DNA from: an uncultured Bacteroidales bacterium
GTDB lineage: Bacteria; Bacteroidota; Bacteroidia; Bacteroidales; P3
DNA length: 64,000 bases
Assembly (NCBI GenBank): GCA_944321885.1
Contig: CALUNB010000005.1
Location: 1 to 64,000, forward strand
Direction of reading: 5' to 3'
The position numbers and the translations under genes were made by a program. This document shows positions 52,610 through 61,371 of this stretch, piece by piece. Numbering within the stretch: the first letter of the stretch is position 1; each line of letters starts with the position of its first letter. Under the pieces are notes generated by a model. It had not been told where the DNA came from, searched no databases, and saw only the letters and a program-made list of their open reading frames with translations.

Positions 52610-53530
52610 TCAATTATTTATGGTATTTGAAGAAGCTTCCTCCGACCCGGAGGCGGAGGAAAAGAGCGGCAAAAGGCATCCGGCCATGTATTGGAGCGTT
52701 TTCCTGAAAAACAAAGGTGTCGGACAGCAAGCCTCGTCGTCGTTGACCAAGAAAATCCGTCCGGTAGCCACCGCCGGGATGCTGGGGAATTTTTTCCATT
52801 CTTCCACGACTTTTTGTCCTACACCCGACATCTTGCTGATGAACATGATTCCGGGGGCCGCCTTCAGCACGTATTCCTTGGTGATGCCGTTGCCTTTGTA
52901 TTCTTCCACGATGTTTTCCAATCCTAAGAATTCCAGGTATTGGTTCATGAACGTGTTCTTGATGACAGGGAAAACAGGTTCTGTCCCGATTTGGAAAAAA
53001 GTCCGGCGCGGCAGGGATACGTCCTTTGGGTCTATTCCGTTCGCAGGGACCGAAAGTTCCAGGAACCGAGCCGAGATGCGTTCCACTTCGGCTTTTTCGT
53101 GCAAGACCAGGTTTTGCGCTTGCTTCCCGAACCCGCTGAGTTGGCCGATTTCCAAAGCCTGTTCGCATATTTCATCGAAAGATTTGGGTGTGGAAAAATC
53201 CTTTACATTGATTCCCAGGCTTTTGAGACGTTCTTGGATGTCTTTTTGGGTGAATGCCATGCAAAACACGATGTCCGGACGCAAGCTGATAATTTTTTCC
53301 AAGTTGATTTCCAATACGTTGCCAACAATTTCGCTCCGATGGGGCGGCAAAGGGGCCGGACAATAGGATGTCCTTCCCACAATGCAGGAATCGGCGCCCA
53401 TTTGCTGGAGGTTGTAGGTAACGGAAGGGGCGAGGGAAACAATCCGGAGAGCTTGGGCGGGGAAGATGAAAATCCAGGAGGAAAACAGGAACAAAAGGAT
53501 TACGATTTTCTTTTTTGATTTCATTTTCAT
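52610..53530 (-). CDS. Periplasmic binding protein of a BtuFCD/FecBCD-type importer
   Basis: The 306-residue protein has a signal peptide (KKIVILLFLFSSWIFIFPAQA) followed by a Peripla_BP_2 fold: RIVSLAPSVTYNLQQMGA, VGRTSYCPAP, EKIISLRPDIVFCMAF. The TSYC-P stretch is BtuF-like, which favours cobalamin, but haem or siderophore ligands are possible. No cobalamin riboswitch was seen upstream. Start at 53530 (MKMKSKKK) fits the signal peptide. Confidence 0.85.
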   Translation of the reverse strand: MKMKSKKKIVILLFLFSSWIFIFPAQALRIVSLAPSVTYNLQQMGADSCIVGRTSYCPAPLPPHRSEIVGNVLEINLEKIISLRPDIVFCMAFTQKDIQERLKSLGINVKDFSTPKSFDEICEQALEIGQLSGFGKQAQNLVLHEKAEVERISARFLELSVPANGIDPKDVSLPRRTFFQIGTEPVFPVIKNTFMNQYLEFLGLENIVEEYKGNGITKEYVLKAAPGIMFISKMSGVGQKVVEEWKKFPSIPAVATGRIFLVNDDEACCPTPLFFRKTLQYMAGCLLPLFSSASGSEEASSNTINN

Positions 53531-53789
53531 TCTTTTAAAATGCAGGAACCTTTGCAAGCCCTTGATTGGGACTTCCGGATACCGCGTTTTTCCAAACAAG
53601 CAAAGGTACACAATTTGGAGCCTGGTTGGGATTTCGTTCATTTTGCAGTTGTTGAACTTTGCCGTACTTTTACCTGTTTTTTCGATTCCGGGGGAATGGG
53701 AATTCCGGGACCGGGACGTACCCATGCCTGGTTCGAGGAATCGGAAGCCTTATAAAGAAGCCCTATAAAACAGTATCTTAGTATTTGTC

Positions 53790-55373
53790 ATGGAACAGAA
53801 AACAATCAAATCGGCGCTCATTTCGGTTTTTCACAAGGACGGATTGGAAGACATCCTCCGCGTGTTGAAAGCAAACCAAGTCAAGATTTATTCCACAGGA
53901 GGAACCTACGACTTCCTTAAACAACAAGGGATGGACGTGGAGACCGTGGAGTCGGTGACGGGATACCCCTCCATTCTCGGCGGAAGGGTCAAGACCTTGC
54001 ATCCGGGGGTCATGGGAGGCATCTTGGGACGTCGTGGGGTGGAGGAAGACCGCCAGACCATGCGCAAATACCAGATTCCCGAAATCGACATGGTGGTCGT
54101 GGATTTGTATCCTTTTGAAGAGACCTTGGCTTCGGGGGCTTCGGATGCCGAAATCATCGAGAAAATCGACATCGGAGGTATTTCTTTGATCCGGGCCGGG
54201 GCCAAGAATTTCACGGACGTGTTAATCGTACCTTCCAAGGACCATTATGCGGAAGCGGCTTCGATTCTGGCCGGTTCCTGCTCCACGAGCCTCGAAGAAC
54301 GCCGTCGTTTTGCCGCCTACGCTTTCCGCAAAAGCGCCGCATACGACACTGCTATCGGGAACTATTTCTGCATGACCGTTCCGGGAATGCAGGGCGGGGA
54401 AAGCAGACCGGAACCCGCTCCGGCAACTTCCGCCAAAGAAGGGAATCCGGGATTCGGCGGGATACCGGCGGAGGCGAAGCCTTTGCGTTACGGGGAAAAC
54501 CCGCACCAGAAAGGCGCTTTCTACGGTGCGCTCGACAAATGTTTCACCCAATTGCATGGCAAGGAAATTTCCTACAATAACTTGCTCGATATCGATTCTG
54601 CCATGGCCTTGATGAAAGATTTCGATTCCCGGCCGGCTTTCGCGATTCTGAAACACAACAACGCCTGCGGTCTTGCCGTGCGTCCCACGCTTCTGGAGGC
54701 ATACAAGGATGCCTTGGAAGCCGACCCGGTCTCGGCTTTCGGCGGGGTTTTGGTTTCGAACCAAAAGATTGACACGGCCACGGCTACGGAAATCGACAAG
54801 ATTTTCTTGGAAGTCCTGCTGGCTCCGGCTTACGAGGAAGAGGCCCTGCGGATATTGAAGGGCAAGAAGAACCGTGTCCTTTTGCAATACCACGATTTCA
54901 AGATGGGCGACCCGCTGGTGCGTTCCTGCCTTAACGGGGTTTTGGTCCAAGACCGTGATTCGGTAGTGGAAACGGCAGAGATGCTCAAGACCGTGACTAA
55001 AAAGCAACCCACCGGAACCGAAATCCGCGACATGTTGTTTGCCAACCGTGTCGTAAAGCACAGCAAGTCCAATGCCATCGTGATAGCCAAGGACAACCGG
55101 ATGCTGGCTTCGGGCATAGGGCAGACTTCGCGGGTGGATGCCTTGCAGCAGGCCATCGGGAAAGCCCGGCATTTCGGTTTCGACTTGCAGGGGGCCGTGG
55201 TGGCTTCGGATGCCTATTTCCCCTTTGCCGATTGCGTGGAAATCTCGCACAAGGCGGGAATCACGGCTTTCATCCAGCCGGGCGGTTCGATCCGCGACAA
55301 TTTGTCGATAGAGTACTGCGATGCCCATGGCTTGGCCATGGTCTTCACCGGAATCCGGCATTTCCGCCACTAA
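53790..55373 (+). CDS. purH: Bifunctional AICAR transformylase / IMP cyclohydrolase
   Basis: The 527-residue protein catalyses the last two steps of IMP synthesis. The N-terminal cyclohydrolase (MGS-like; GGTYDFLKQQGMDVETVESVTGYPSILGGRVKTLHPGVMGGI) is followed by a transformylase domain with LRYGENPHQKGAFYG, FAILKHNNACGLAV and KHSKSNAIVIAKDNRMLASGIGQTSRVDALQQA. It uses 10-formyl-tetrahydrofolate, which FolD supplies. A Pro/Ala-rich linker near residues 205-225 is slightly longer than usual. Confidence 0.97.
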   Translation: MEQKTIKSALISVFHKDGLEDILRVLKANQVKIYSTGGTYDFLKQQGMDVETVESVTGYPSILGGRVKTLHPGVMGGILGRRGVEEDRQTMRKYQIPEIDMVVVDLYPFEETLASGASDAEIIEKIDIGGISLIRAGAKNFTDVLIVPSKDHYAEAASILAGSCSTSLEERRRFAAYAFRKSAAYDTAIGNYFCMTVPGMQGGESRPEPAPATSAKEGNPGFGGIPAEAKPLRYGENPHQKGAFYGALDKCFTQLHGKEISYNNLLDIDSAMALMKDFDSRPAFAILKHNNACGLAVRPTLLEAYKDALEADPVSAFGGVLVSNQKIDTATATEIDKIFLEVLLAPAYEEEALRILKGKKNRVLLQYHDFKMGDPLVRSCLNGVLVQDRDSVVETAEMLKTVTKKQPTGTEIRDMLFANRVVKHSKSNAIVIAKDNRMLASGIGQTSRVDALQQAIGKARHFGFDLQGAVVASDAYFPFADCVEISHKAGITAFIQPGGSIRDNLSIEYCDAHGLAMVFTGIRHFRH

Positions 55374-55382
55374 AAGACGGGA

Positions 55383-55414
55383 CACCGAGGCGTTGTCCAC
55401 TTAGTTCCTCGGTG
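55383..55414 (+). terminator. Hairpin between purH and ybaN
   Basis: CACCGAGG (55383-55390) pairs exactly with CCTCGGTG (55407-55414), followed by GGGTTT. The T-run is short, so it may be a weak terminator or attenuator ending 14 bp before the ybaN start. Confidence 0.45.
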
Positions 55415-55428
55415 GGTTTCAGGGTTTT

Positions 55429-55788
55429 ATGAAACAGAAACTTTTCATCACGGCAGGAAGCTTGTTCCTGGCATTTGGCGTGGTGGGCATTTTCGTTCCA
55501 GTCTTGCCCACCACGCCTTTTCTTTTGCTTTCGGCTTGGTTCTGGTTGCGTTCCTCCCGCAGGCTCTACGATTGGTTGATCAACCATAAGTATTTGGGAA
55601 AATATATCCACGATTACATGCAGGAACGCAAGATTCCCTTGCGGGTCAAGGTGTACACCTTGATTCTGATGTGGGCTTCGATGCTGCTCTGCATCTTCTA
55701 TTTCCTGTCCGGACGGCTTTGCCTGCAACTTTTACTGTTGGTGGTCGCTATCGGGGTTTCCATCCATGTGTTGAAGTTGCGGTCCTGA
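55429..55788 (+). CDS. YbaN/DUF454 inner-membrane protein
   Basis: The 119-residue protein has three or four membrane helices and the DUF454 motif GIFVPVLPTTPFLLLSAWFWLRSS, then LGKYIHDY. The family is widespread and of unknown function. It starts 55 bp after purH in the same direction. Confidence 0.85.
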   Translation: MKQKLFITAGSLFLAFGVVGIFVPVLPTTPFLLLSAWFWLRSSRRLYDWLINHKYLGKYIHDYMQERKIPLRVKVYTLILMWASMLLCIFYFLSGRLCLQLLLLVVAIGVSIHVLKLRS

Positions 55789-55842
55789 AATCGCTCCTTT
55801 ACGGCTTACGACCGGAATCCGAACCATAGGACCGCATTCCCT

Positions 55843-56703
55843 TCAAGCTTCGATCCATTCCACACCCTCTTGTTTCCGGAGCCAGGTCAATTGGCGTTTG
55901 GCATAACGCCGGGTATGGGTCTTGATGTCTGTAACGGCTTGATCCAAGGAGATTTTTCCATCAAAGAAATCGAAAAGTTCGCGGTATCCCACGGTTTGCA
56001 AGGCATTGAACGAGGCATAGGGGTGCAAGGCACGGGCTTCGTCCAAAAGCCCGTGTTCCATCATTTGGTCCACACGCAGGTTGATGCGTTCGTAAAGCCT
56101 CTCCTTGGGACGGTTCAAGGCATAACGTTCAATACGGAACGGTCTTTCCTTGCGCGGGGCCGTCCGCAAGGCGGAGTAAGGCTTCCCTGTCGTGATGCAG
56201 ACTTCCAGGGCACGGCGGAGCCGGGCAGGGTTCTGGCGGTCGATTTGTGCGTAGAAAACCGGATCCCGGCGGCGGAGTTCCTCTTGCAGGGATTCGATGC
56301 CCTCTTCGGCCAAACGTTTCTTGAGATTTTCGCGCAGTTCCGGGTCGGGGTCGGGCAAATCATCGATGCCATGGCACAATGCATTGACATAGAGCCCTGA
56401 ACCTCCGGCAAGAATCACCACGTCGTGTTTTTGGAACAAAGCCTGTAGCAAGCCGAGGGCTTCCTGTTCGTAAAGCGAGACGCTGTAATATTCCCGGATA
56501 CTCTTGCAGGCGATGAAATGATGGGGAACCAGCGCCAGTTCTTCCGGACTTGGACGGGCCACGCCTATATCGAGTTCCTGGTAAAACTGCCTGGAATCGG
56601 CAGAAAGGATTTCCGTACCGTGTTCCAAAGCCCATTGGATGGCCAGGGCGGTTTTGCCCACCGCGGTCGGGCCTTCGAGGACTTTGAGGACCTTCTCGCT
56701 CAT
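55843..56703 (-). CDS. miaA: tRNA dimethylallyltransferase
   Basis: The 286-residue protein has P-loop LEGPTAVGKTALAIQ, DSRQFYQELDIGVARP, AGGSGLYVNAL and the C-terminal QTVGYRELFDF, then TRRYAKRQLTWLR. It adds the isopentenyl group to A37 of tRNAs that read UNN codons, using DMAPP (made by the MEP pathway whose last enzyme, IspH, is also here). The start lies 3 bp after the cca stop. Confidence 0.95.
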   Translation of the reverse strand: MSEKVLKVLEGPTAVGKTALAIQWALEHGTEILSADSRQFYQELDIGVARPSPEELALVPHHFIACKSIREYYSVSLYEQEALGLLQALFQKHDVVILAGGSGLYVNALCHGIDDLPDPDPELRENLKKRLAEEGIESLQEELRRRDPVFYAQIDRQNPARLRRALEVCITTGKPYSALRTAPRKERPFRIERYALNRPKERLYERINLRVDQMMEHGLLDEARALHPYASFNALQTVGYRELFDFFDGKISLDQAVTDIKTHTRRYAKRQLTWLRKQEGVEWIEA

Positions 56704-56706
56704 GTC

Positions 56707-58176
56707 TCAGTTCCCAGCTTGTTCCGCATTCCCGTTTCCGGCAGGGGAGGAATCCTTTCCCTGCAATCCTAATTCCGCACCCAATTCCAACATTCTTTGC
56801 CAAGCGGCCTCCCGGTCGTTGGGAATGATACCATCCAAGATGGCGTCTTTGAGATGGTCCTTGATGATTCCCACTTCCCGGCAGGGCGGAATCTGGAAAT
56901 AATCCATGATGTCCTGTCCCGAAACCGGAGGTTGGAAATTACGGATGCGGTCTTTTTCTTCGATTTCCTGCAGCTTGCGTTCCACAATGGAAAAATTATT
57001 CTGGTAACGCTTCACTCTTTCCCGGTTCTTGGAGGTGATGTCGGCCCGGGCAAGCGCCATCAGGCTGTCGATATCGTCCCCGGCTTCGAAAAGCAAGCGG
57101 CGGACTGCCGAATCGGTCACAATATCCTCGGCAAGGATAATCGGCCGGAGATGGAGTTCGACCATTTTTTGCACGAAACGCTCGTGTTCGTCCAAGGGCA
57201 GTTTGAAACGCTTGAAAAGGCCCGGGACCATCTTTGCCCCCACGTATTCATGGGAATGGAAAGTCCAGCCTTTCTGGGGTTCGAAACGTTTGGTGCGGGG
57301 TTTGGCGATGTCGTGCAGGAGGGCGGCCCAACGGAGCCAGAGGTCCCCGCCGGCATAGGCCACGTGGTCGAGGACTTCGAGCGTATGTTCAAAATTGTCT
57401 TTGTGCGCTTTGCCGTTCCGGGTCTCCACGCCTTTGAGCGCAATCATTTCGGGAAAGAAAAGTTCCAACAAGCCCGCAGCATCCAGCAGCTTGATTCCAT
57501 AGGAAGGTTTGGGGGAGAGGAGGAGCTTGTCGAACTCCTCGGTGATACGTTCAGCGGAAAGATTCCGTATCTCCCCGGCTTCCTGCACGATGGCTGAAAA
57601 AGTGTCTGGTTCGATATCGAAATAGAGCTGGGACGCGAAACGGACAGCTCGGAACATGCGCAAGGGGTCTTCTTGGAAACTTTGCACCGGGTCGCGATGG
57701 CTCCGGACCGTTTGGTGGTCCAAATCTTCCAAGCCTTGGAAAGGGTCGATCAGCGCCCCGTAATCCTTTTCGTTCAAGGAAACCGCCATGGCATTGATAC
57801 TGAAATCCCGGCGGTTCAAATCGTCTTCCAAGCCGCCCTGTTCCACATGGGGCTTGCGCGAACCGGGCGTGTAACTTTCCTTCCGGGCTCCCACGAATTC
57901 GATTTCCGTGTCCCCGTAATGGAATTTGCAAGTCCCGAATTGTTTGAAAACCAATAATTCGGGCTCCAAACCCGTTTGTTTCCCGATTTCCAGGCAGAGC
58001 GCGCGGGCCAAGCCGATTCCATCGCCCATGACCGTGCAGTCTATATCGGTGGAAGGACGGTGGATCAAAAGGTCCCGCACATAGCCGCCAACGAGGTAGG
58101 CCGGGCTTTCCAGCTGTTTGGCTATCTTTCGGATGAGGGGGAAGACAGGGTGGGAAAGTTGGTCTTGCAGGTTCAT
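56707..58176 (-). CDS. cca: CCA tRNA nucleotidyltransferase / poly(A) polymerase family with HD domain
   Basis: The 489-residue protein starts MNLQDQLSHPVFPLIRKIA. The nucleotidyltransferase head has YLVGGYVRDLLIHRPSTDIDCTV (metal Asp pair), RRDFSINAMAVSL and an RNA-binding middle. An HD phosphohydrolase domain follows (LRWAALLHDIAKP). It would repair or add the 3' CCA; notably the two tRNA genes here do not encode CCA. The start at 58176 excludes 47 upstream residues that look non-coding. Confidence 0.92.
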   Translation of the reverse strand: MNLQDQLSHPVFPLIRKIAKQLESPAYLVGGYVRDLLIHRPSTDIDCTVMGDGIGLARALCLEIGKQTGLEPELLVFKQFGTCKFHYGDTEIEFVGARKESYTPGSRKPHVEQGGLEDDLNRRDFSINAMAVSLNEKDYGALIDPFQGLEDLDHQTVRSHRDPVQSFQEDPLRMFRAVRFASQLYFDIEPDTFSAIVQEAGEIRNLSAERITEEFDKLLLSPKPSYGIKLLDAAGLLELFFPEMIALKGVETRNGKAHKDNFEHTLEVLDHVAYAGGDLWLRWAALLHDIAKPRTKRFEPQKGWTFHSHEYVGAKMVPGLFKRFKLPLDEHERFVQKMVELHLRPIILAEDIVTDSAVRRLLFEAGDDIDSLMALARADITSKNRERVKRYQNNFSIVERKLQEIEEKDRIRNFQPPVSGQDIMDYFQIPPCREVGIIKDHLKDAILDGIIPNDREAAWQRMLELGAELGLQGKDSSPAGNGNAEQAGN

Positions 58177-58204
58177 GGGATGTCCGGAATGGATTATGCA
58201 GACA

Positions 58205-58212
58205 CAAAAGTA
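58205..58212 (-). promoter_or_regulatory. -7 box TACTTTTG for cca-miaA
   Basis: On the minus strand TACTTTTG lies about 30 bp before the cca start. The -33 is weak. Confidence 0.45.
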
Positions 58213-58235
58213 CTGCTTTGCCGGGAAAAAGAAAA

Positions 58236-58266
58236 TTGCGGGAACAACAAAAAATACATAACTTTG
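58236..58266 (+). promoter_or_regulatory. mreBCD promoter
   Basis: TTGC (58236-58239), a 19-bp spacer, then TAACTTTG (58259-58266). It lies about 120 bp before mreB and is divergent from the cca promoter. Confidence 0.6.
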
Positions 58267-58386
58267 GCGCTTGGTTCCGGGCTGGAGGAAGACGGGCTTC
58301 AACCTCTCCGTTTTCAACCTTGGAGAGGCTCGGAAACTGATGTAAAAAACAGAGAATCCAACGCTTAAATAGGACTTGACAACAAA

Positions 58387-59409
58387 ATGGGTCTTTTTTC
58401 ATTCATGAACCGGGAAATCGCTATTGACTTGGGAACAGCCAATACGATTATCATATATAACGACAAAGTGGTGGTGGACGAACCTTCCATCATCGCCATG
58501 GAAAGAAATACGGGCAAAGTGCTTGCAGTGGGGAAATACGCCATGATGATGCATGGCAAGACCCCGGAAAACATCAAGACCATCCGGCCGATGAAGGACG
58601 GGGTCATCGCCGATTTCCAGGCGACCGAAAACCTGATGCGGGAATTGATCAAGATGATACCCGCGCCCAAGTCGGTTTTCCCACCTGCATTGAAGATGGT
58701 GGTCTGCATTCCCTCGGGGATTACCGAGGTGGAGGAAAGGGCGGTCCGCGACTCGGCGGAACAGGCCGGGGCCCGCGAAGTACGCCTCATCTACGAACCC
58801 ATGGCCGCGGCTATCGGCATCGGGCTCAATGTACTGGAACCCCATGGTAACATGATTGTGGATATCGGAGGGGGAACCTCCGAAATCGCCGTCATCGCCT
58901 TGGGCGGCATTGTCAGCAACAAGTCCATCCGTATCGCCGGGGACGAGTTCAACCAGGATATCAAGGAATACATGCGCAAACGGCACAATATCAGCATCGG
59001 GGATTATACGGCCGAGCGTATAAAAATCGAAGTGGGAGCGGCTTTGCCCGAATTGGAGAACCCGCCTGAAGATTTTGCCGTACAAGGCCGGGATTTGCTG
59101 ACCGGGATTCCCAAGGAAATCGTGGTCAACTATGCCGAAATCGCCCAAGCCTTGGACCGTTCGATTCTCAAAATCGAAGCTGCCGTACTCAATGCCTTGG
59201 AAATGACACCGCCGGAACTTTCTGCCGATATTTTCAAGACGGGTATTTATTTGGCCGGAGGTGGTTCCCTTTTGCGGGGATTGGACAAACGTATCGCCGC
59301 CAAGACAAAATTGCCCGTACATCTGGCCGAAGACCCCTTGCGGGCCGTGGCACGGGGAACGGGTATCGCCTTGAAAAATTTTGACAAGTTCACTTTCTTG
59401 ATAAAATAA
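58387..59409 (+). CDS. mreB: Rod-shape actin homologue MreB
   Basis: The 340-residue actin-like ATPase has phosphate-1 IDLGTANTIIIYND, phosphate-2 NMIVDIGGGTSEIAVIALGG and the adenosine motif GIYLAGGGSLLRGLDKRI. It polymerises under the membrane to guide side-wall peptidoglycan synthesis. It is the first gene of mreBCD with its own promoter. Confidence 0.97.
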   Translation: MGLFSFMNREIAIDLGTANTIIIYNDKVVVDEPSIIAMERNTGKVLAVGKYAMMMHGKTPENIKTIRPMKDGVIADFQATENLMRELIKMIPAPKSVFPPALKMVVCIPSGITEVEERAVRDSAEQAGAREVRLIYEPMAAAIGIGLNVLEPHGNMIVDIGGGTSEIAVIALGGIVSNKSIRIAGDEFNQDIKEYMRKRHNISIGDYTAERIKIEVGAALPELENPPEDFAVQGRDLLTGIPKEIVVNYAEIAQALDRSILKIEAAVLNALEMTPPELSADIFKTGIYLAGGGSLLRGLDKRIAAKTKLPVHLAEDPLRAVARGTGIALKNFDKFTFLIK

Positions 59410-59492
59410 CCTTATAGAACGGGGACAGTGGCCGGGAAGCGGTTTTACCTCCTTCCGCATGCGCGGTCATTTGTTCCCTTTTTCGTCCGGAC

Positions 59493-60323
59493 GTGAACCA
59501 GTTGTTGCAAATTTTAAAGAGGAATCTTTATATCCTGGTCTTCCTGTTGCTGGAGACGCTTTCCTTGGTTTTGTATTTCCGGAACAACCAGCAACCATCC
59601 GCACGACTTTACGATATGGCCGCCGGTCTGAAAGGGGCATTCCTTTCCATAGGGGGTGATGTGCGGACCAAGGCTGTGTTGAAGGCGGAAAACGAAGCCT
59701 TGCAAGAGGAAAACGCTTGGCTTCGAGCCTGCCTGGAAACATCCCGTATTCCCCTTTGGCATCTTTCGGATACCGTCATGGATTCCCTTTATTCCCAGCG
59801 TTTCATCTTTTTGGAGGCCCGGGTCGTACATGCCACCCTGAACCTCGCTAACAATTACTTTGTCTTGGATGCGGGTTCCTCCCAAGGCGTGGAAGCCGGC
59901 ATGGGGGTGGTTTCCCCTCATGGGATTGTCGGCATCGTGGACAAGGTCTCCGAGCATTTTTGTTCCGTTCTCCCGGTCTTGCATAGCCAGAGCTTGGTAA
60001 GCGTGCGTCTGGCCGATTTGGGCTATTCGGGATCCTTGTCCTGGCCAGGCGTGCGTTACGACGAAGCCCTGTTGAGCGACATTCCTTCCCATGCCCGGAT
60101 ACGAATCGGGGAGGAAGTCATCACCAGCGGGCTTTCGGCGGTTTATCCGGGGGGGATCCCGGTGGGGTATGTCGAGGAGGTGGTCTCCAAGGAAGGAGAA
60201 GACTTTTACCGCTTGAAAATCAAATTCAGCGAAGACTACCACCGGATTAGGAACGTTTACATTGTCAAGGACCTTTACAAAGAAGAACTGGAATCATGCA
60301 GGCAAGTCTCTGGTCAAATATAA
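59493..60323 (+). CDS. mreC: Rod-shape protein MreC
   Basis: The 276-residue protein has a single N-terminal membrane helix (LYILVFLLLETLSLVLYF), a coiled-coil stretch (LKAENEALQEENAWLR) and the periplasmic MreC beta domain (NYFVLDAGSSQGVEAGMGVVSPHGIVGIVD; GEEVITSGLSAVYPGGIPVG). It starts at GTG 59493, the only plausible start for the helix. It links MreB to the wall-synthesis enzymes. Confidence 0.93.
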   Translation: MNQLLQILKRNLYILVFLLLETLSLVLYFRNNQQPSARLYDMAAGLKGAFLSIGGDVRTKAVLKAENEALQEENAWLRACLETSRIPLWHLSDTVMDSLYSQRFIFLEARVVHATLNLANNYFVLDAGSSQGVEAGMGVVSPHGIVGIVDKVSEHFCSVLPVLHSQSLVSVRLADLGYSGSLSWPGVRYDEALLSDIPSHARIRIGEEVITSGLSAVYPGGIPVGYVEEVVSKEGEDFYRLKIKFSEDYHRIRNVYIVKDLYKEELESCRQVSGQI

Positions 60324-60823
60324 TCCGTTTTGTTTTCCTGGTGCTGTTGCAGGGCTTGGTCTTGGAACATGTGGATTTCCCGGGAAGCCTGCATTGGATG
60401 GTGTATCCCTTGTTCATCATCCTGCTCCCGTTCCAGCTTCCGGCCCCGGCTTTGCTGCTGTGTGCTTTCCTGGCCGGATTAAGCGTGGACTTCCTTTGCG
60501 ACGTGCCGGGCCTGAACGCAGCCTCGGCTACGCTGGCGGCTTTCGTGCGTATCCTGTATTTCAAATGGCGACCCGCTACCGACGTGCTTCATGATAGCGA
60601 TCCGGTTGGCACGCCCTCGCCCGGCAAGATGGGGTGGGGCGGATTCCTGTATTATTCCTGTTGGGTTATCCTGTTTTTCCATTTGGGATATTTCTTCCTC
60701 GATGCCTTTTCGTTCCAGCACTTCTTCTACACCCTTTACTTGACCGTCGGCAGTTCTTTCCTTTGCCTTGTTTCCTTGGTACTTGCCGTTACCTTGTTCA
60801 AATCCAAGGGAGATATGCGCTAA
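60296..60823 (+). CDS. mreD: Rod-shape protein MreD
   Basis: The 175-residue integral membrane protein has about five helices and no enzymatic motif. Position and size identify it as MreD. It overlaps mreC by 28 nt. The PBP2 and RodA genes that often follow in Bacteroidetes are absent here; a repeat array follows instead. Confidence 0.88.
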   Translation: MQASLWSNIIRFVFLVLLQGLVLEHVDFPGSLHWMVYPLFIILLPFQLPAPALLLCAFLAGLSVDFLCDVPGLNAASATLAAFVRILYFKWRPATDVLHDSDPVGTPSPGKMGWGGFLYYSCWVILFFHLGYFFLDAFSFQHFFYTLYLTVGSSFLCLVSLVLAVTLFKSKGDMR

Positions 60824-60845
60824 TTTCCTATATTTGGCTGTCACC

Positions 60846-61230
60846 GAAGATAGCTTGGTCTCGGCATGGCTCGAACTGCGTTCGGCTCTGCACGCGACTT
60901 TCGCTATCTTTGTCCTACCGGCGAAGATAGCTTGGTCTCGGCATAGCTCGAACTTCGTCCGGCTCTGCGCTCGACTTTCGCTATCTTTGTCCTACCGGCG
61001 AAGATAGCTTGGTCTCGGCATAGCTCGAACTTCGTCCGGCTCTGCGCTCGACTTTCGCTATCTTTGTCCTACCGGCGAAGATAGCTTGGTCTCGGCATAG
61101 CTCGAACTGCGTTCGGCTCTGCACTCGACTTTCGCTATCTTTGTCCTGCCGTTGGAGACGGCTTGGCCGGGGCAGAAACGAAGATTGCTTTGTTTCTGCT
61201 CCTGACTTTTACTATCTTTGCCTTTTGAAT
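60846..61230. repeat. Tandem array of 77-bp palindromic units ending in a -7 box
   Basis: Units start at 60846, 60923, 61000 and 61077 (exact 77-bp period), with a decayed fifth from 61154. Each unit begins GAAGATAGCTTGGTCTCGGC and carries CTCGACTTTCGCTATCTTTG near its right side. AAGATAGC and GCTATCTT are inverted arms about 48 bp apart. The middles of units 2 and 3 agree (CTTCGTCCGG), and those of 1 and 4 agree (CTGCGTTCGG). Confidence 0.9.
61189..61220 (+). promoter_or_regulatory. Promoter of the mutase gene, inside the fifth repeat
   Basis: TTTG (61189-61192), a 20-bp spacer, then TATCTTTG (61213-61220). It is a full consensus match, about 150 bp upstream of the start. Confidence 0.75.
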
Positions 61231-61371
61231 TGCGATGCCGGATGGCGTTCCAGACTGCTTTGCGGTAGGATTCGGACCCGGCATGGCCCTTTTCCTTGCC
61301 CGGAATCCGGTTCGCCCCGGTTCCCGGCAGAAACTGAAGGAATTCTATTTTCCACAAGAAAAAAATTAGGA

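Larger units (their letters stand above)
60824..61371 (+). other. Repeat-filled spacer upstream of the mutase gene
   Basis: No gene is seen in 548 bp. Most is the tandem array 60846-61230. The remainder (61231-61371) is leader sequence of the mutase, beginning at the predicted promoter 61189-61220. Confidence 0.6.

Noticed and set aside
53531..53789. Cobalamin riboswitch before the BtuF-like gene
   Set aside because: No B12-box-like conserved core was seen in the leader; only a lone -7-like TACCTTTG on the minus strand (53601-53608).
60846..61230. Tandem repeats considered as a CRISPR array
   Set aside because: The 77-bp units are contiguous, nearly identical throughout and have no spacers; no cas genes are nearby.
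61141..61371. N-terminal extension of the mutase over the repeat array
   Set aside because: The extension translates repeat and promoter DNA; the family start [11 protein letters not shown] at 61372 is preceded by a complete promoter.
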